A stretch of 49,442 nucleotides of DNA. Source: Vibrio thalassae. Lineage in GTDB: Bacteria; Pseudomonadota; Gammaproteobacteria; Enterobacterales; Vibrionaceae. The stretch covers positions 1-49,442 of the forward strand of contig NZ_OANU01000015.1 in assembly GCF_900089835.1 (NCBI RefSeq), given 5' to 3'. Positions 49,091-49,442 of this stretch are shown one piece after another (within the stretch, counting starts at the first letter, position 1; every line of letters starts with the position of its first letter). A program made the translations under genes and the position numbers. The notes beneath the pieces were generated by a model, which did no database searches, was not told the DNA's origin, and was given only the letters and a program-made list of their open reading frames with translations.

Positions 49091-49233
49091 TTAGCCGTTA
49101 GTTTTTGGGGGCAGAATTGGGATCTGATATAGCAATGTTCCATCGTCTTGCAAGATTCCATCCGACTCCCACATTTGGACATTTCTGACTTGCACGTTCG
49201 ACTTTGCAAGCATTTCAAAGCTCTGCTTAAACG
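49091..49233 (-). pseudogene. PRTRC protein C-like gene, 5' truncated by IS
   Basis: The frame reads FKQSFEMLAKSNVQVRNVQ, then DDGTLLYQIPILPPKTNG and a stop. PRTRC protein C is a small ubiquitin-like protein with a similar ending (strand, then GTKG), and it precedes F and B. The N-terminal part is missing: the IS10-like end at 49234 joins within the gene. Frames reading out of the IS into this gene are artefacts of the insertion. Confidence 0.55.
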
Positions 49234-49442
49234 CTGAGGGATCCCCACATCTTTCACCGGAACTCTGCCGCACTTATCGCTTTGAGGCCTCCTACGGCTA
49301 AGGCCAGATCCTTCACGCTAAATGAGTAAGCTTCTCTTCCTATCAACTCTTTACCGAGAAAAAAGTAGGAAAGTACCCGGCGTGTTCGAATGGTATTTGC
49401 TTGAAAATCCTTGTAGTAACCTTTGATATAAGCGACCTTACC
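49234..49442 (-). mobile_element. IS10-like (IS4 family) insertion sequence, right end, opposite copy
   Basis: This is an exact inverted copy of 2-210, with the same terminal repeat at 49234 and the same transposase C-terminus. It lies in the opposite orientation, so the two IS ends face each other across the window. The 9 nt inside its end (49225-49233) differ from the left candidate target duplication, so these are separate insertions. Confidence 0.85.
49254..49442 (-). pseudogene. IS10-like transposase, C-terminal fragment (second copy)
   Basis: The same 62 visible codons as 2-190, ending at the stop 49254-49256. Partial because of the window edge. Confidence 0.8.

Noticed and set aside
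1..49442. Inverted terminal repeats of a linear plasmid or phage
   Set aside because: The repeat contains a transposase C-terminus and an IS10-like terminal sequence, and it breaks genes on both sides, so IS copies explain it better.
1..49442. tRNA or rRNA genes
   Set aside because: No cloverleaf with a terminal T-arm motif or rRNA signature was recognised on either strand.

Overview
The window looks like about 49 kb of a large conjugative plasmid or integrative conjugative element from a gamma-proteobacterium, most likely a Vibrionaceae member. The evidence is ICE/plasmid-type transfer genes (PFL_4711 family, two TraG-N-like proteins), part of a PRTRC plasmid system (ThiF-like E1, protein B, fragment of protein C), element-borne replication proteins (sliding clamp, DinG helicase, possible Tus), and Vibrio-style cargo (GlyGly-CTERM serine protease, SpvB/Rhs toxin). 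Both window ends are the same 209-bp sequence in inverted orientation: the transposase C-terminus and terminal repeat of an IS10-like (IS4 family) insertion sequence. The left copy truncates an EAL-domain gene and the right copy truncates the PRTRC protein C gene, so the window is a segment bounded by two opposite IS copies, probably where an assembly broke.

Layout. 0.2-1.7 kb: EAL fragment and two small genes. 1.7-6.6 kb (minus): transfer genes. 6.7-19.4 kb (minus): a long gene train with small basic protein, DnaN-like clamp, DUF3150-like protein, MoxR/CobS-like ATPase, DHH phosphoesterase, a split Cas4-like nuclease, a DNA methyltransferase and many unknown small genes. 20.3-30.6 kb (plus): an Lnt-like acyltransferase, an anchored coiled-coil protein, a 2356-residue SpvB/Rhs toxin, a membrane immunity candidate and a lipoprotein. 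31-32.3 kb: tyrosine recombinase with a dif-like site upstream. 32.5-36.8 kb (plus): a compact island with a degenerate integrase, an Abi/HEPN protein, HTH and zinc-finger microproteins and a DUF262 protein. 36.9-39.3 kb (minus): small genes and a prepilin peptidase. 39.6-43.3 kb (plus): lipoprotein, DinG, small genes. 43.3-49.4 kb (minus): Tus-like protein, serine protease, PRTRC genes.

The most striking signal is a recurrent structured 5' leader on the minus strand. Nearly every gene between 6.8 and 19.4 kb, and again between 36.9 and 38.3 kb, is preceded by a short hairpin of the form GCYYGAAARRGC (a 4-bp stem closed by a GAAA tetraloop) placed 4-8 nt before an AGGAG-type ribosome binding site. 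Stem positions covary between copies. Eight loci carry a larger module in which two further hairpins (usually GTCAC...GTGAC, and a stem around GCAAYNGTGC) precede the GAAA hairpin. I do not recognise it as a known RNA class. The leaders occur on both sides of the 20-36.8 kb plus-strand block, which suggests one backbone operon family split by inserted cargo.

All calls rest on reading the sequence and recalled family motifs; no database search was run.
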